Source of the DNA: Flammula alnicola
Taxonomy: Eukaryota; Basidiomycota; Agaricomycetes; Agaricales; Strophariaceae
Direction of reading: 5' to 3'
DNA: 64,000 nucleotides
Assembly: GCA_015499995.1 (NCBI GenBank)
Contig: JADNRV010000008.1
Span: forward strand, 124,001-188,000
Shown in pieces: positions 34,963-47,592 of the stretch. The position numbers were made by a program, and so were the translations under genes. The stretch's first letter is position 1; every line of letters starts with the position of its first letter. Under the pieces are notes generated by a model that ran no database searches, had not been told where the DNA came from, and saw nothing but the letters and a program-made list of their open reading frames with translations.

Positions 34963-36040
34963 GTGCTTGCCTCGGACGATTTGAAACGACTCGGATTTGA
35001 ACGCTACCACGTCGAAGAAATGTCTCGCCGGATTCCGCCCATGATGTTGCCCGAGGTCCAGCTGGAAGGTTTGAGTTTAAATTTGGTATATTTTCACCGT
35101 GCGCAATTCATTCCTGTTAACGTCGTGTCCTGTGCTTCAAATATTAGGCAGGTTAACTTGACCGACAACTTCTGTTCATGGAAGAACACAGCGACGAGAA
35201 TTCTGGGCGATACATACTTGAAGGAGAAATTAACCTCGAAGACAGAAATTCGCTCAAATCTGTGTCAAGATGCCAGGATCCGTTCTCATCGAAATTTCTT
35301 CTCAGACGGTGTTACTTGCGTCGGTTTGGAGGCGGCTTTAGGAATAAAACTGGTGTGTTTTCACCGGTTTCTGAGGATTGAAAGAAATATGACGGACGTT
35401 CATCCTGCAGTCTTTTTTTGGCCATTGACTATGTGACGTGGACTAGGATTTCCATTCTTCTGGATCTTAGTTACTGCGGTACCAGCAAGCATCTACTCAG
35501 TCACGGTATCAACCCAGAAGCCAAGCATGCCGGGGACGGTCCTGCCAGAACCGAAATGCTGCCAGTTAAGCTTTCTTGGATTCACGACATACACACCGTG
35601 AACGGTTTCTGACATGGGAATCCCATTCCGAGTCATACCGGACCACTTTTGCACCCGTTTGATCTTAAATGCTATCTTCCGAGTCCATATGCAGTGGATT
35701 CCAGAAGCGCCTCTCTTCACTCGGCCGCAAAAATAGTCACAGAAACATGTTCTTCTCCAACAAGGTGTTACACACATTTGATTGCTCGGTCGCCTTCACT
35801 TCTGCCCGTTTGCTAGACCTGCGCGAAATCAAATTTGCCACCGCACAAATTCAAGCATGTTTTGAATGGCCACCGCTAGAAGTTGCTTCTAAGATGCCCT
35901 GCTTTATCTCAAACAGGAGACGACATAGCCAAGATACTCCGTGTGATGGCTCGCTTTCTTTTGACTCAAGTGTGCGTATTCTTTTTCCAGAGTGGCGCAT
36001 GGAAGTGCCTTCTCTCTCGAATCTGAAATAATACAACAAT
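34963..36040 (+). pseudogene. Coding-like pieces of an unassigned gene
   Basis: A frame from 34963 encodes LKRLGFERYHVEEMSRRIPP and ends near a possible donor at 35069. After a possible intron ending at about 35149, a frame around 35178-35381 is hydrophilic and protein-like (EEHSDENSGRYILEGEINL, then RCYLRRFGGGFRNKTG). More open sequence follows at 35669-36031. The pieces lie on one strand and may be exons of one gene, but no full model without stops was found and no family was recognised. Confidence 0.3.
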
Positions 36041-38154
36041 CATGATTCGATGATGTCACCGGCGGCCATAGACACAATGGCGTTCCATTGGGTCATGAGA
36101 ACACGACCCAGAAGTCCAACGACGAGGTGAGCAATATTCTCCGGAATTCCTAAAAATCAACGACACTGACCCGTTGAGACCGTGTCGTTGTGTCGAGGTT
36201 GTAATGGATATGTTTCAACTTGAAGTCGTCATCCGAGTCATCCAGGTTTCACATCACTGTCACCGCGGGAGATTGTGTCAAACGTCTGGAAATTACAGAT
36301 AGGTGCGAGGTTCGCCTTGCAATATTTCTAATAGCTTTGTGATCCTTTCATTGTTTTATTTCGCTGGACGATGGCTGATTGTCTTAGGACCAGCTCAGTG
36401 TTCGCCCTCTACCTCTTGTGATATATCAACAGGAAGATCGCCCCAGGTTATCATTCCCTGACTGCTTTCAGGTAATAAAGCTGATTGTTTCACCCATGCC
36501 CCACCAGATTCAGAGTTTCGCTTAGGATGTACCTTGCACCAGCACTTCCATTTTGATAAACTTTATCTCTCTGCCTCGGATTTGTTGCCAGTTTGCTCCG
36601 GTGGGAGGACAGGAATCCCTCTGGGTCTCAGGACTACAAATAGTACTGATCGGCTTCTTCACCTCTCTTTCCACTCGGCGAACGCGGACAGTGAGCGCTG
36701 ATGGACCTGATACTTGCACTCTCTTCGGACTTTGTGGACAAAACTTGAAGTATTTTTCTCAGCTCTCTACATATTAAATCGGGGTTAAACGATATCCGCA
36801 CACATCTGTTCAAGTTGCATTTTACCGTGCCATTTCCAGGTATGTGGGCCCCAGTTTACCGTTTTATTTGATTGACTTTTACTCCTAGTCATTCCTGATT
36901 GCGACTAAGATTGCATGATCTCATTATCCATGATTGAATCACTTGATATGGATGAAGCTCGGAAACAATATAGTATTCGACAGACTGCGTTAAAAATATA
37001 TCTAGAGGGGAGCTGGTTCTTGCAGAATATCAGGATCTTTGGTAAATCGGCCATTTGTATTGGAGAAGAACTATGCTCAACATTGATATAGATCCAGTAT
37101 GTGGACCGCATATGCCAAAGCCTCTGCTTCTGTACGACGTTGTCGGAGTCGCGTTGGCGTTGTCTCTCATGACTCGGTCGCAAAAAATAGAGGGTTTAAA
37201 TTTCCAACTTGGGCCAGTAGCCTGGCATTCTAGAATGTGAAAGTGTATCAATGCTATTTATCACCAAGTGGATGACGACTCGGACTAACCCGAGGAAAGC
37301 ACGTCCATCATTGTTTCAATGTTTGCCTCAGCATTCAATCACGTACTCACGAACTTTCCGACACCCAGCCACCGCTATGTCAAAATTTAATTTTGCATGA
37401 CAGATTCTTGGATTGCAGGTCTTGGAAACCGTGTTTTATATTTTTAGCCATGGAGTCCGAATTCACAAAAGGCTACTTCTGTAACCTATTGTCACCCAAA
37501 ACGGCGTCTACGCATATGATGCTGTGACCTTGCCCATCGCAAATATTTTCGTTCATGTGGTTGTCAGATGTCCTGGCATATCACGATTGGATTCGGTGAG
37601 ACTGAGGATCTGAATCCTGAACAAAAATGCTGTACTCATCCGCTGGAAACGTCGCCGTCCATTTTCAATTGTTCGTGGTCAAGACGGACTTCGCCTAATT
37701 GAACAAACAGCCACTAACGCTAAAATGTGATTAGCTTACATATGTGGGTCTTGGCTAAACTCCAGGAGCCTAGATGCGGTTTGTCAGGAGGGAATCCAAG
37801 TGCGACCCTGCATAACGTTCCTTGGAACAAAAACAAACACTGCCCCTAAAAACTCTATCACCCACCCCTCAAGAGCGTCTATATTCTTCCGCGGCCAGTG
37901 TTTGATGGCGTGAAGCCATCTATCCATCAAGATTCAACTATCCAAGGAAGGTATTTGTTTTCTCATCGTAAGCTAAGTTTCCTTCTCTGTTTCTTGATTC
38001 AATACTAATAGACGCGTTAGGTTCTCTTGGAGATCCTCATCACCATTTGGAAAGGCTATATAAGAAAACAGCCAATCGTTCCTGTCTGTCCGGAGGAATC
38101 CTTTTCTTTCCTTCTCCCTGACTTGTCATACATACTTCCTTCAATCTGCCTCTG
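36041..38154. other. Intergenic with weak hydrophobic frames
   Basis: Open stretches at 36553-36777 and 37055-37240 (plus strand; for example SLWVSGLQIVLIGFFTSL and PLLLYDVVGVALALSL) could be remnants of a multi-span membrane protein. They are too broken to model. The last 300 bp before 38155, with a TATATAAG-type box near 38056, are the likely promoter of the first WOPR gene. Confidence 0.3.
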
Positions 38155-39232
38155 ATGCAACAACCCACTTGCATAGGCCTGCGCGTCAGGACTCCGGCAG
38201 ACGCTCACGTCCTCTTCCACGCTGTTTACGAAGGCATCCTAAGGATGATTACGCGCCGTCTCGATACCGACGAGCGACGAGCGATATCCTCTGGCTGCGT
38301 CTACATCTGGGAGGAACGGGGGCCAAACGCAGAGGCTACAGGGGTGAGTACAGCCCAGCCCGGCATACCGACCGCAGCATAAACCGCTCACACAAACTTT
38401 CTAGATGGGCATCGAGCGGTGGACTGACTCCATCCAGTGGGGTCCGAGTCGCGTGAGAGACGTGAGCATGCGTAGCGTTTGTCCCCGACGGCATATTGCT
38501 AACACTATCTTATCAAGGAATTCTTATTTTACGCCGAGAAGAGGGAGACCCAGGCGGAAATGGACGTCACAACATCAGATTCTTCAGACACGACGTAAGT
38601 TTATATATACTATTCGGGCACACACAACTGTAAAACTGATCCAGCGGGTTGGTGGGGTGTCGATTTTAGAACGCAGAGAAGACGCGGGCTTTACAGACAG
38701 CGCCTGACAAAACAGACGTATTCTGTTTTCGTCGAAACTCCCAGAGGGCGGCGGAAGTGGCACCTCAGTACGTTCATCGGCTTATGTTTTATCCCGGCGT
38801 TGTGGGCGGCTTCGCTTCCAGAATGGTTTTGCTAACAGCTGCCGTGTCGCCTTCATTTTTCTAGTTGCGTACTTTGTACCGGACACAGTGCACCTGCTCC
38901 ATTCCATCGACGACCATCCCCTGCTCGCGAACCTCAGAGTGCCGCGGGGGATGTACACAAGCGCTCGGACCTCTAAAAATTCTCGGATTCACTCATCCAG
39001 TCAAGCTTCCCTCGCCTACCCTGACCCACGAGGAACCGAGGCACGTCATTCTCACCATCGCTTTTCTTGTACCCGTAATAACATATTGCCTTCATCAAGC
39101 CTGATTCACCCCTTATTCCCCATCGTAATCGTCGAACGCAGCCCCCACACGGCGCTGCCATTCTTGCTCCACTGGAATACCTCAAAAGACTTCCTCCAGC
39201 ACGCCGCCACGTCGTGGACGAGATGGCGCTGA
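38155..39232 (+). CDS. WOPR (Gti1/Pac2) regulator, short paralogue
   Basis: Five exons (38155-38343, 38405-38461, 38518-38594, 38670-38767, 38865-39232) join without a stop to 262 residues. The first WOPR box part reads MQQPTCIGLRVRTPADAHVL, TRRLDTDERRAISSGCVYIW and GIERWTDSIQWGPSRVRDEF. The second part reads LTKQTYSVFVETPRGRRKWHL then IAYF. WOPR proteins are fungal transcription factors that bind DNA through both box halves and control morphological switches (Wor1, Ryp1, Pac2, Gti1). Compared with the paralogue at 41168, this protein lacks the long Ser/Tyr-rich tail; its C-terminus after the box is only about 110 residues. It also has one extra intron inside the first box half. It could be functional or on the way to loss. 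Confidence 0.85.
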
Positions 39233-41167
39233 TGTCCTTTTCAGCTAATATTGTGCCGGACGGCTTTCATCGCTCGCACATGTAGACGTCAGTGCCGTTC
39301 GCTATTTGCCGCCTTTTCTCTTTTTAACCTCGCGCGCTGGACGGATGTGCTCTGGGACTGCCGTCATCTTTTGTCTTCGATGGACCTTTGAGCCCCTTCA
39401 TCACTGGTTCTACTTGGATTTTTTTCTGTTTTGCATCCGGGCAGAAGTTCGTTTCGATTGAATATGCACGATCCATCTGTAGTAATATAGCTATTTACAA
39501 AAAATTCATACTATGTTCAAGATTTGATAATTGGCTTGGAGCACAGAAGAGGACGGATTGAGGACGGGCCGCCACCTGTACTTATTGGCTGGTTAGTATT
39601 TATACTCCCTGTCATGTAAACTCGTCATGAAAGGGTCTTGTTACGCAGCCCTCTATTCATTCCCTACAACACGGGGTCTGACTCGAAGTGAATAAGCAGT
39701 TCTCTTCAAGCCGCAGAACGGTCTTCCTGTGAGAACCCCGACCACTATGTCTGTACTTACATACTTCAAGTGATACCACCTCGAAAGGATGTATGTGATA
39801 GAAATGACCTTCCATTTTCCAATCAAGTAAACACAATGGATATCAGAATGGACTCGAGCTTGAAATGGATCCATAAAGGCCGTCTAACCAAGCTAGCAAC
39901 TGGGAGCAAGATGAGCGAAAACGTGGCCGCCCTTGCAGGTCCGGACAGTTCTGGGGTTCGAAGTTTAGATGGCTACATTTACAGATATCCGGAGAATCGC
40001 CATTGAATTTCATGGAGCACGCAGTGGAGACAAGCTGGCCTTGATCCATCTTGAACCCGTCCTTGGGGTCCGAAGCGCTGCAGACATGTCAGAGAAGGTG
40101 CATAGCAGGTCCCTAGTAGAACACCGACGATAGGTCGTGCTTGAAGCTCGGAGGGTTGGGTAACGAGGGTTGGGTAATGGTGAGTCAATTGCGCCAGGTC
40201 TGTCGTACAGTGTACATGCCGTAGTCACTGATTACGATCGATAAACCCATGATAAACCCAAGGGAGGTGGGTGATGCCGAGTATATATAAAAACGCAGGT
40301 AGTGCTATCCCCAAGATATTGGGCCCTAGTACAGGAATGCACCCGGTGATATCAGTACACACTTGACAGAACGCGCACAGTACTAAGTGAAGATCCTCCT
40401 GTTTAGGAGAAAAGCACGAACAAGAAGTTTTCGTGTGTACATATTTGATTTCTGCCTCTGTTTCCAGTTTGTCAGAACGCGCCTCTGACGTAGGTGGATG
40501 AAAAAGCCACCAATCAAGATGGACGTGCGTGGCCCCCGAATTGCAGAGCATTTGGTGGCAAGTCCTGTAGAAGAAGGGTTGACCTGTGAAATGTAGCAAG
40601 CTGTGCCCTGGTGTGGAAGCAGAGTGACCACTAAAAGCAGGGTCGGCATGACCGAGGTTGGTAGAAATTTCGGCAGAGGTATTCCATGTCAGCGAAGGTT
40701 GCAACCGGTGTGAGAACGGTAGGAAAGAAAGACCCTCTTTGCAACGACGACGCCTGGCCTACTTGCGATGAATAATCTTGCAACAAAGTGTTGCCGCACC
40801 GTAGCCGCAACTCCATGAATAGTTAGTTCTATGGAAGTTGGTGTTTTCCCACCATAGATCCACCTTCGAGGACAAGACGATAAGAGAGAAATACGGGGGA
40901 GTAGAGACGGAAGTAAATCTATCTGATCAGGATAATATAATTTGAGTTGTAAGGGATTAGAGTTTTGTAGTCAGAATCTCGATGAAAGGCAGGCAAATCC
41001 AAAAATGGCCCGATCTTGGAAGGGATGATCAGATGAACCGGTGATTCTTCCTCACAAATGAATTCTTTGCAGGTTCACAGACGAACCTGTGAATGCTCTT
41101 CTTCTTATATTCTTTCTCTCTCTTACAAACAACAATCCTTCATCTTCCTCCCACCTCCCTCCTCTGA
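39233..41167. other. Long intergenic region between the WOPR genes
   Basis: About 1.9 kb with no supportable gene. A 159-codon frame on the minus strand (40704-40225) shows no domain and is probably chance. Long upstream regions are usual for regulatory genes of this family, so this is the likely promoter of the second WOPR gene. Confidence 0.5.
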
Positions 41168-42818
41168 ATGCAGCAACCGACATGCACAAATGTCCGCATC
41201 CGTTCTACCACAGATGCTCACAAGATTTTTGGCGCCGTACAGCAGGACCTTCTTCATATGGTCACCCGCAGGCTAGATGCTGACGAGCGTTTGGCACTGA
41301 GATCTGGTTGTATTTATGCATGGGAAGAACGCGGTCCCCACAGCGAGTTGACCGGTCTCGGTATTGAGCGCTTCACCGAGGGGCGCAGGTGGTCACCCTC
41401 TCGTGTCCGAGATGTGCATATTCCGGTCATTGTCTGTCAATTTTGTGCTGACATCCGTTCTGCAGGAATTTCTCTTCTATTATGAGAAATACTCTCCCCC
41501 TCCGGATGCAAACCAGTTGGGGTAGGAGATCTCTTTGTCTTGTGATGTCAACGACCTCCTGAAAGAACTAAGAAATATTGTTATGCTAGCAATCCCCCCG
41601 AGCGCCAGCCTCCACGCGACTGGGATCCATTAGTCAAGCAGACCTACTCAGTTTGGGTCCACACCGAGAAAGGCCGCAGAAAATGGCATCTAAGTGGGAA
41701 CCCATATCCCTCTTTCCTTTCACCTCGCTCACCCTTCGCCTTTCAACTTAGCGGCCTATTTTACACAAGCAACCATCGACCAACTAGGAACTATAGACGA
41801 TAACCCACGTATTCGTGATATCGTGGTGCCAGACGGCATGTTCAAGAGCACAAGGGTAGGTAAAAGTCGAACGAAAACTGACGACAATTTGAACCGGTCC
41901 GACGCGGCAAAATCATCGAGCAGCGTTCCGCGCACTTACGCTCCATTCCCGACTCCTTATCAATACCAGGCGCGAAATGGGTCTCCAAGTATGACTCCTG
42001 TCCTCATGCACGAGCCATATCACAACCGCCAATCGGAGCGCCTCCCATCGTCGGCGGGGTACGAGCAGTCGCCATCCCCGATATCTCCACAACCACTTGG
42101 GTCCTATCCTCATAGTCACGGGTCGTATCCCGGCTCAAATGGGTCGCCACCTCCAGGTCCATATGTATCTCCAGGATATTCAATCAGCCCTACTTCCACA
42201 ACTCATTCCATGGGCCAATCAGCCGCAGCTTCTAATTACCACTCGCCGTCGTCTATGCATCCTGGCAACAGCCAGAGTTACTATTCGTCTGGCGTGTCTC
42301 CGTCGTCATGGGACAGCAATAATTCCTACTATGCAAGTGCAAGGGCCGGACGTTACCCCTCAAATGGTGACGTGAAGACGTCGTCGTACGCCTCGTCGTC
42401 AACATTCAGTAACGGGTCTAGCCACCATTCAGCCCCTTCGTCACATACATACAACAACAGCTCGCCACACTCACCCAGCAACGGTTCACACCAGGTGTAC
42501 TCACCCTCGTACTCACTTCAATCGGCTCTTGCCCTGCCCCACCCCCGTGATACCACCACAGAGCATGGCGGGTTGCAGCTGTCGCCCCTGCACATCCCCG
42601 ACAGGATGCACACCGGCTCCTCGCATGCACGTCCATCGTCGTCGAGTGCGTTTGCGCAGACCTCGCTCGGCGACGTGGCCATGGACGTCGCCGACGAGGC
42701 GGGGTCCGAGTATGCGCTTGCCCCTCTCCACCTACTGCGCCCGCCTATCAAGTACGTAAGGGACCCTGCGGACGAAAAGACCCTTCGTTGTCTGCGGGGG
42801 GGCGAGTCGACTTCTTGA
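41168..42818 (+). CDS. WOPR (Gti1/Pac2) transcription factor, full length
   Basis: Four exons (41168-41413, 41466-41521, 41590-41693, 41752-42818) encode 490 residues. The N-terminal WOPR box is complete: MQQPTCTNVRIRSTTDAHKI, TRRLDADERLALRSGCIYAW, GIERFTEGRRWSPSRVRDEF, then LVKQTYSVWVHTEKGRRKWHL and TAYFTQATIDQLGTIDD. The C-terminal 300 residues are a Ser/Tyr/Pro-rich disordered region with repeated SPSYS-like motifs, usual for WOPR activation tails. Family members act as nuclear master switches of dimorphism, conidiation, mating or virulence in other fungi; the role in mushrooms is less known. The protein shares the same start (MQQPTC) with the neighbouring gene 1.9 kb upstream, consistent with tandem duplication. 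Three intron positions are conserved between the two. Confidence 0.93.
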
Positions 42819-44077
42819 CTCCCATATGTGAAGCGATAGATAGATAGATGGCTCGGCTAAGTGCCATACCTCCGATGGTTAACGCTCCTCGCAGGGATTT
42901 CGACACAAGGCAAAGCAAGCCAGCCAAAGTCCGACGTTAGCCTTTTTCCTTCAGGCTTTTCGAAATCCAGGCTGGGTCTCGGTCTCGGTCTCGGTCTCTG
43001 TACAGTCAGATCTCAATCCTTCCACCCTCCGAGTCCTCGCATTGTCGTTTGTGCCGTGCAGCCTTGCACCACGATCGCAGTACCGCCCTTGTGGCACTCG
43101 GTCCTTTTTCTAATCATTTATGTGTAAAGATCTCTACCCTCAGTCTCATATCTGCTTACCGAGCATGCATTGACAAGATTCACAAATGTGGACTTTGTCG
43201 CTTGAACTTTGAGGCCCTCTTTTTAACTATGTCGATACAGATACTTCCCTCTGTTGATCTGTGCTCTTGGTACACGCCTCGCACCCTCACCACACCCTTT
43301 GTGTATGTTTCCATATTTCCATATTGCCATGTTTTTCTGCTCTCTTCTGATGGATGGGGCATCCCGCTCCACTAGCATTTTATACTAGATAGTGTATTAA
43401 TAAGTGTTCTGTACGCGAGCAGTCGGGAAGGGACACCTTTCCCGCTGTCAAACCATAATAAGTAGGACCCACAACAGATCTATACCCCTTCGAACCCCTT
43501 CGAAATCTTGCTTCCTCGCAGTTTCTTCGCATATTCGTTTCGAATTCGCAGTATTACTCACTCCACCATAACCACTCGGATTACTTGTCTTAACTATATA
43601 TGCATTCGCAGATCATATATGTATTTGCATCTATAGATTGGCCGCACGCAAGCCGCACTTTTTCGTGTACTCGGTGGATCACGGAGGTATTCGTGAAAGC
43701 ATCAAGTCGCTACATAGTCCAACTCAAGCCGATCTGATAAGAATATTCAATAAATAGCTGTATTGGCTCTAAGATAGCAGTTTCGAGGTGGGGCCTGGCA
43801 ATAAAACACAACTTCTGGTTTTTGATCCACGATAAATCAGGGCGGATGGCGACTATAGACTGTCCGTTGACGAATGTGATAGATATGATGCGATGGGCTG
43901 TGATATGACGGATGCGCGTGCAAACTATGGAGATAATATATGCTGAAGACAGAGAGCATAAACATGGACGAGTGCTTCAAAAAAGAAAGGAGGAAAGCCA
44001 AAAGTGAAGATGTTGTACAATTATACATGGTAGGTTGGGGTTGGACGGTCGGACGACACGAACGGCGGTGCTGGGAG
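42819..44077. other. Intergenic between converging WOPR and TFIIA genes
   Basis: No gene seen. A short GGTCTC hexamer array (four copies, 42975-42998) lies in the 3' flank of the WOPR gene. The remaining sequence has short frames only. Confidence 0.5.
42975..42998 (+). repeat. GGTCTC hexamer microsatellite
   Basis: Four perfect tandem copies of GGTCTC followed by a partial one. Confidence 0.8.
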
Positions 44078-45292
44078 TTACCATTCGAACTCCCTATCGT
44101 AGTGTGAGTGATCGGAAAAAGTATGACAATTTTGAATCTTACCCAGTACACTTCGCAAAGAGGTAATCCTTTCCATTGATATGGATCATACCGTCTTTCA
44201 AGACGCACTTCCACTTGTTCTTGACCCGGGCCACCTGAATCGAAATGTCAGCTACAAAGGAGAAACCGGAAGAAATGAAGAGTGACTTGCCTTATCATAT
44301 GTACAAAATACAATGTCCGTGTCACCAGCAGCACCCTCTTCTTCGTCATCTTCGCCCTCAGTATCAGAGTCATCAAGGTCGCTATTGATGGCCTCTGAGT
44401 CTTGAGTCGAAGGCCTAGAAGCGGATGCTGGCTGAGGGAGTGAAGGGTGCGCACTCCGAGGGGCGAACGCTCCTGAAGGGGGAGGTGAAGGCGAGTCTTC
44501 TTCGCCAGATGATTCCGAGGGGCCGTCTACTTGCGGGATGCGATGATGGGGTTGTTGTGTTGATGTTGCCTGTCCTGCAGGCGTGTATGGGCGGGCAACC
44601 CCTGCTCCGGGCTGGGCCTGTACGTTTCTCGGGAAATTTATGACGCCAGTCTGTCCGCCTGGATGCTGAGTGGTGGCAACCGGAGGAGGCAGCTGCCTGC
44701 TTCCGTTGAGATTTGGTCCAGGGAGGGGAGGAAGCGCATATGGCACATTCGGGTTCAGCATGTACCGGCTGTCGACTGGCTCAGTCTTGACTGTCGGTTG
44801 GCTGGCTGCAGTGACGGGCGCGTAGGGGTTGTGAGCAGCGTAGTGGGGAGGCATCATGTGCATTGGGTGGGGTGGATACGCATGGTGTTGTTGCTGCTGC
44901 TGCTGCGCGGCCGCGACCGCCGCCGCCGCAGCGATGGCTGGATGAGTGGCAGACGGGGCAGAGATAGGCTGAGTAGCGTTCTCAAACTCTGCGACATGCG
45001 ACGCGATGACTTTGTTCTCCCATTTCTATGAAAGGGTAAAGTGTTACCAATTGATAGAGTTGTTCAGAACTCTTTGCAAAGAGGATGGTTTGAAGTCAAA
45101 CTTACATGCTGCAATTCAGCTAGAACGTCCTCAGGAACACCGTACTCGTCGAACTCGGGCTTAATGGCATGGATGACATCGTCTATCACAGCTCGGTAGA
45201 TAGCAGGCTCAAGGAAAACATCGGTGTTAAAACCAATTGGACTGCTACAAACAAAGGGTTGGTGAGCAGCTCACCACTATCTTATTTGACAT
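44078..45292 (-). CDS. TOA1: TFIIA large subunit (alpha/beta)
   Basis: Five minus-strand exons (45292-45275, 45207-45106, 45025-44291, 44234-44143, 44094-44078). The N-terminal four-helix part reads MSNKIV-PAIYRAVIDDVI, then IKPEFDEYGVPEDVLAELQ and WENKVIASHVAEFEN. A long Gln/Pro/Ala linker follows, with a run of six Gln, then an acidic stretch. The C-terminal beta-barrel strands read DIVFCTYDKVARVKNKWKC and INGKDYLFAKCTGEFEW. TFIIA binds TBP on the TATA element and stabilises the preinitiation complex. The first exon is only 18 nt and the last only 17 nt. The third intron begins with GC (AAG|GCAAGT) instead of GT, a non-canonical but known donor. Length and both end domains are normal, so the gene is complete. 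Confidence 0.96.
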
Positions 45293-45551
45293 TCGTCGGG
45301 CGTTGTGGGCAACGGTGGTTGAATTGATTTCAACCTGCGGGGCGTCCGACTGCGACGTGGGGTAAAGGCAAGAAAGCTTCCCTTTTATACCACATGCAAA
45401 TCCCTGTAAACCCAGGACAATTCAAATTCCGACCTATAATGATAACCCACTTTCTTCTCACGCACAGACCGCCTTCCCTATAACTTCCCTATAGCACATG
45501 AAAATCTTTTCTCTCCAATCTAATCGGAGATATGCGATGAAATCATCATCG

Positions 45552-45625
45552 GTTCGATGGCGTAGTTGGTTATCGCATCTGTCTAACACACAGAAGGTCC
45601 TCAGTTCGAGCCTGGGTCGAATCAC
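45552..45625 (+). tRNA. tRNA-Val (anticodon AAC)
   Basis: A 74-nt tRNA without intron. The acceptor stem pairs GGTTCGA with TCGAATC, with discriminator A. The anticodon arm TCTGT-CTAACAC-ACAGA shows AAC. Internal promoter boxes are clear (A box TGGCGTAGTTGG, B box AGTTCGAGCCT), and a run of five T two bases after the gene is a Pol III terminator. It is identical to the gene at 48339-48412 on the other strand. The palC start codon is only 49 nt downstream on the same strand. Confidence 0.96.
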
Positions 45626-45673
45626 TTTTTGCATTTCTTCTCTTTCACCATTACATCTTCCGGCAACTTGGCC

Positions 45674-47316
45674 ATGTATTTATATGAACTACCGACTACC
45701 GGCGCTGTATCTTTTGCTGACTTCTGTGTCGACCACAGCATTGACAGAGCGTATACGCACCATATACCGGAAGCAACTCAGGCGAGGGCTAATCTACGCG
45801 GTGTATTGAAGGAGAGCAAGCGCGCTGATCATGTGGAGAAAGACTTCTTGACTTTAGTAAAGGTATTGTATAGGTTTTTCGATTCCAACATTTTCAAGCT
45901 AAAGGAGTCTCTTCTAGATTATAGAGGAGTATTTACCTCATCTTCGAGGCCTTATGGTCTGCGTTGCTCATGACGAAATCGGCCTCAAGAATGAACCAAG
46001 TATGTCGGATGTCGTTCTTTTGTAAGCCTGCAAGCTAATTCGATAGATCCGTGCTAGCTTTCAGCTGGCGCACAACCCTTACCGCCAATCTCTTCCACTC
46101 ATCTCCAAGGTTGGAGGTTCCTGGCTTGCACGCCGATTACTCCTTTTCCTTGTTGACTTATGCGTTTGCATTGTCTAATCTCGCCCAATCTATTGTCACG
46201 TCTGTCGGGATATACGAGCACGACCGCGCAATATCAGATGCAGACCGCAAGGCTAAAGACGAGAAACTCAACGTCGCCGTCGATTTTCTGTGCCGAGCAA
46301 GTGGGATATTCACGTTTATCAGCGACACTGTGCTGCCAGAGTGGGAGACAAACCGAACCAGCCCACCGGGTTTCCAACGGCCTCCCGATCTCAGTCGAGA
46401 AACCAATTGCGCATTGGCAAAGTCGGTATTTTTTTCGAAAGATTAGATTAACTCCGTTCTAATTCCCTCTAATTCCTCCCCTGTCGCTCAGGATGTCACT
46501 AGCTGACGCGCAGACTCTCGCGATCAGAAGACTCCTATCTAAATCAGCATACGACAGTAATATCACGCCAGGTCCTCCACTGCCAAAGTCTCATCCTCCA
46601 CCAGCACTCCTGGCGAAATTGCACATTGAATGTGCCTCTCTGTATTCTTCTGCACGTCTTCTGGCAAAAACCCCTGGCGCCAGCAAGAATTCATCCTCTG
46701 GAGACTCAAGCAAAGAAGTATCATCAGATTTACGCCGTTATTTAGGAAACCAAGCTACGTTGCACAGTGCATTGTCACACAAATGGCTTGGTGTCGAAGC
46801 AGGCGAGAAGGGGGGTCCAGATAAAGGAGGCGAAGCCGTCGCTTTCCTCCAATGGTCCAAGAAGGAACTGGAAGAAGTCAAGGATGCAGGCAAACTCTCA
46901 TCTATTGTTCATTCTGAGAAAGAAAAGGAAGAGCGATGGAAGGAAAAGATTAGTGAAGAATTAGCGAGCGTCGATGTTTTCTTCAGATACTATAGGAAGA
47001 TGAACGATACAGTAAGTCTGCATACGGGCTTTGAACTGTTCATCCTTGGCTAATTTTCGCATAGTTACACTTTCAACCTGTTCCCACACAACGAGATTTA
47101 CAGTCACGGATACCTGGGGGAAGAATCGCAATTCCCCCAAAGACATATATTCCTCCTACTCCAGCTTTTGGACCAGGATCTGTTGAATACACTCGCCGGA
47201 AAGCAGAGCTGTTGGAAATAGCAGATGGTTCTGGAGAGGGCGAGACGACGACAATGACGGAAACCTCGTCATCGACACCAGCCGCGAACTATGCAGGCGC
47301 CGGCGCTTATTTTTAG
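45674..47316 (+). CDS. palC: pH-response protein PalC (BRO1 domain)
   Basis: Five exons (45674-45862, 45918-45999, 46058-46421, 46492-47011, 47065-47316) encode 468 residues. The N-terminal part matches the BRO1 fold start (MYLYELPTTGAVSFADFCVD). Later landmarks are FSWRTTLTANLF, YAFALSNLAQSIV, FLCRASGIF, MSLADAQTLAIRRLLSK and KWLGVEAGEKGG with GEAVAFLQWSKKEL. The C-terminal IAIPPKTYIPPTP segment is typical of PalC rather than PalA/Rim20. In ascomycetes PalC links the plasma-membrane ambient-pH receptor to ESCRT-III (Vps32) to activate PacC processing; basidiomycetes keep much of this pathway. The third intron uses a GTCGGT donor that keeps the frame (AAG then ATG). Confidence 0.9.
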
Positions 47317-47592
47317 TTTGTCCTTATCATTTTTTACTTATCAAGTTTCAAGTCTTATTGTACTTTTGTTCGCTGCAGGATTTTATATCGATATTTTATT
47401 TCTCAAATGACAAACGAAGCAATGGAATTCCGTATTGTATACATCCAGGTCCTAGTGGTATACTGAATTGCATTATTTGGTATGTTCCCTATACTAATTG
47501 CAGAAGGCATTATCGGAAAAACGAAGCATGCGGAAAGGAAATACAGAAAGCGCTCGAGGGTTGTCCATCGCGAGACAACGGTTGCAAGTGTT

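Noticed and set aside
38640..38870. First WOPR gene as a pseudogene because of stops after SDSSDT
   Set aside because: A longer intron (38595-38669) and the next one (38768-38864) restore an uninterrupted 262-residue frame containing the second WOPR half.
40225..40704. 159-codon minus-strand frame between the WOPR genes
   Set aside because: No domain, no introns in a genome where most genes have them, odd composition; likely chance in a long promoter region.
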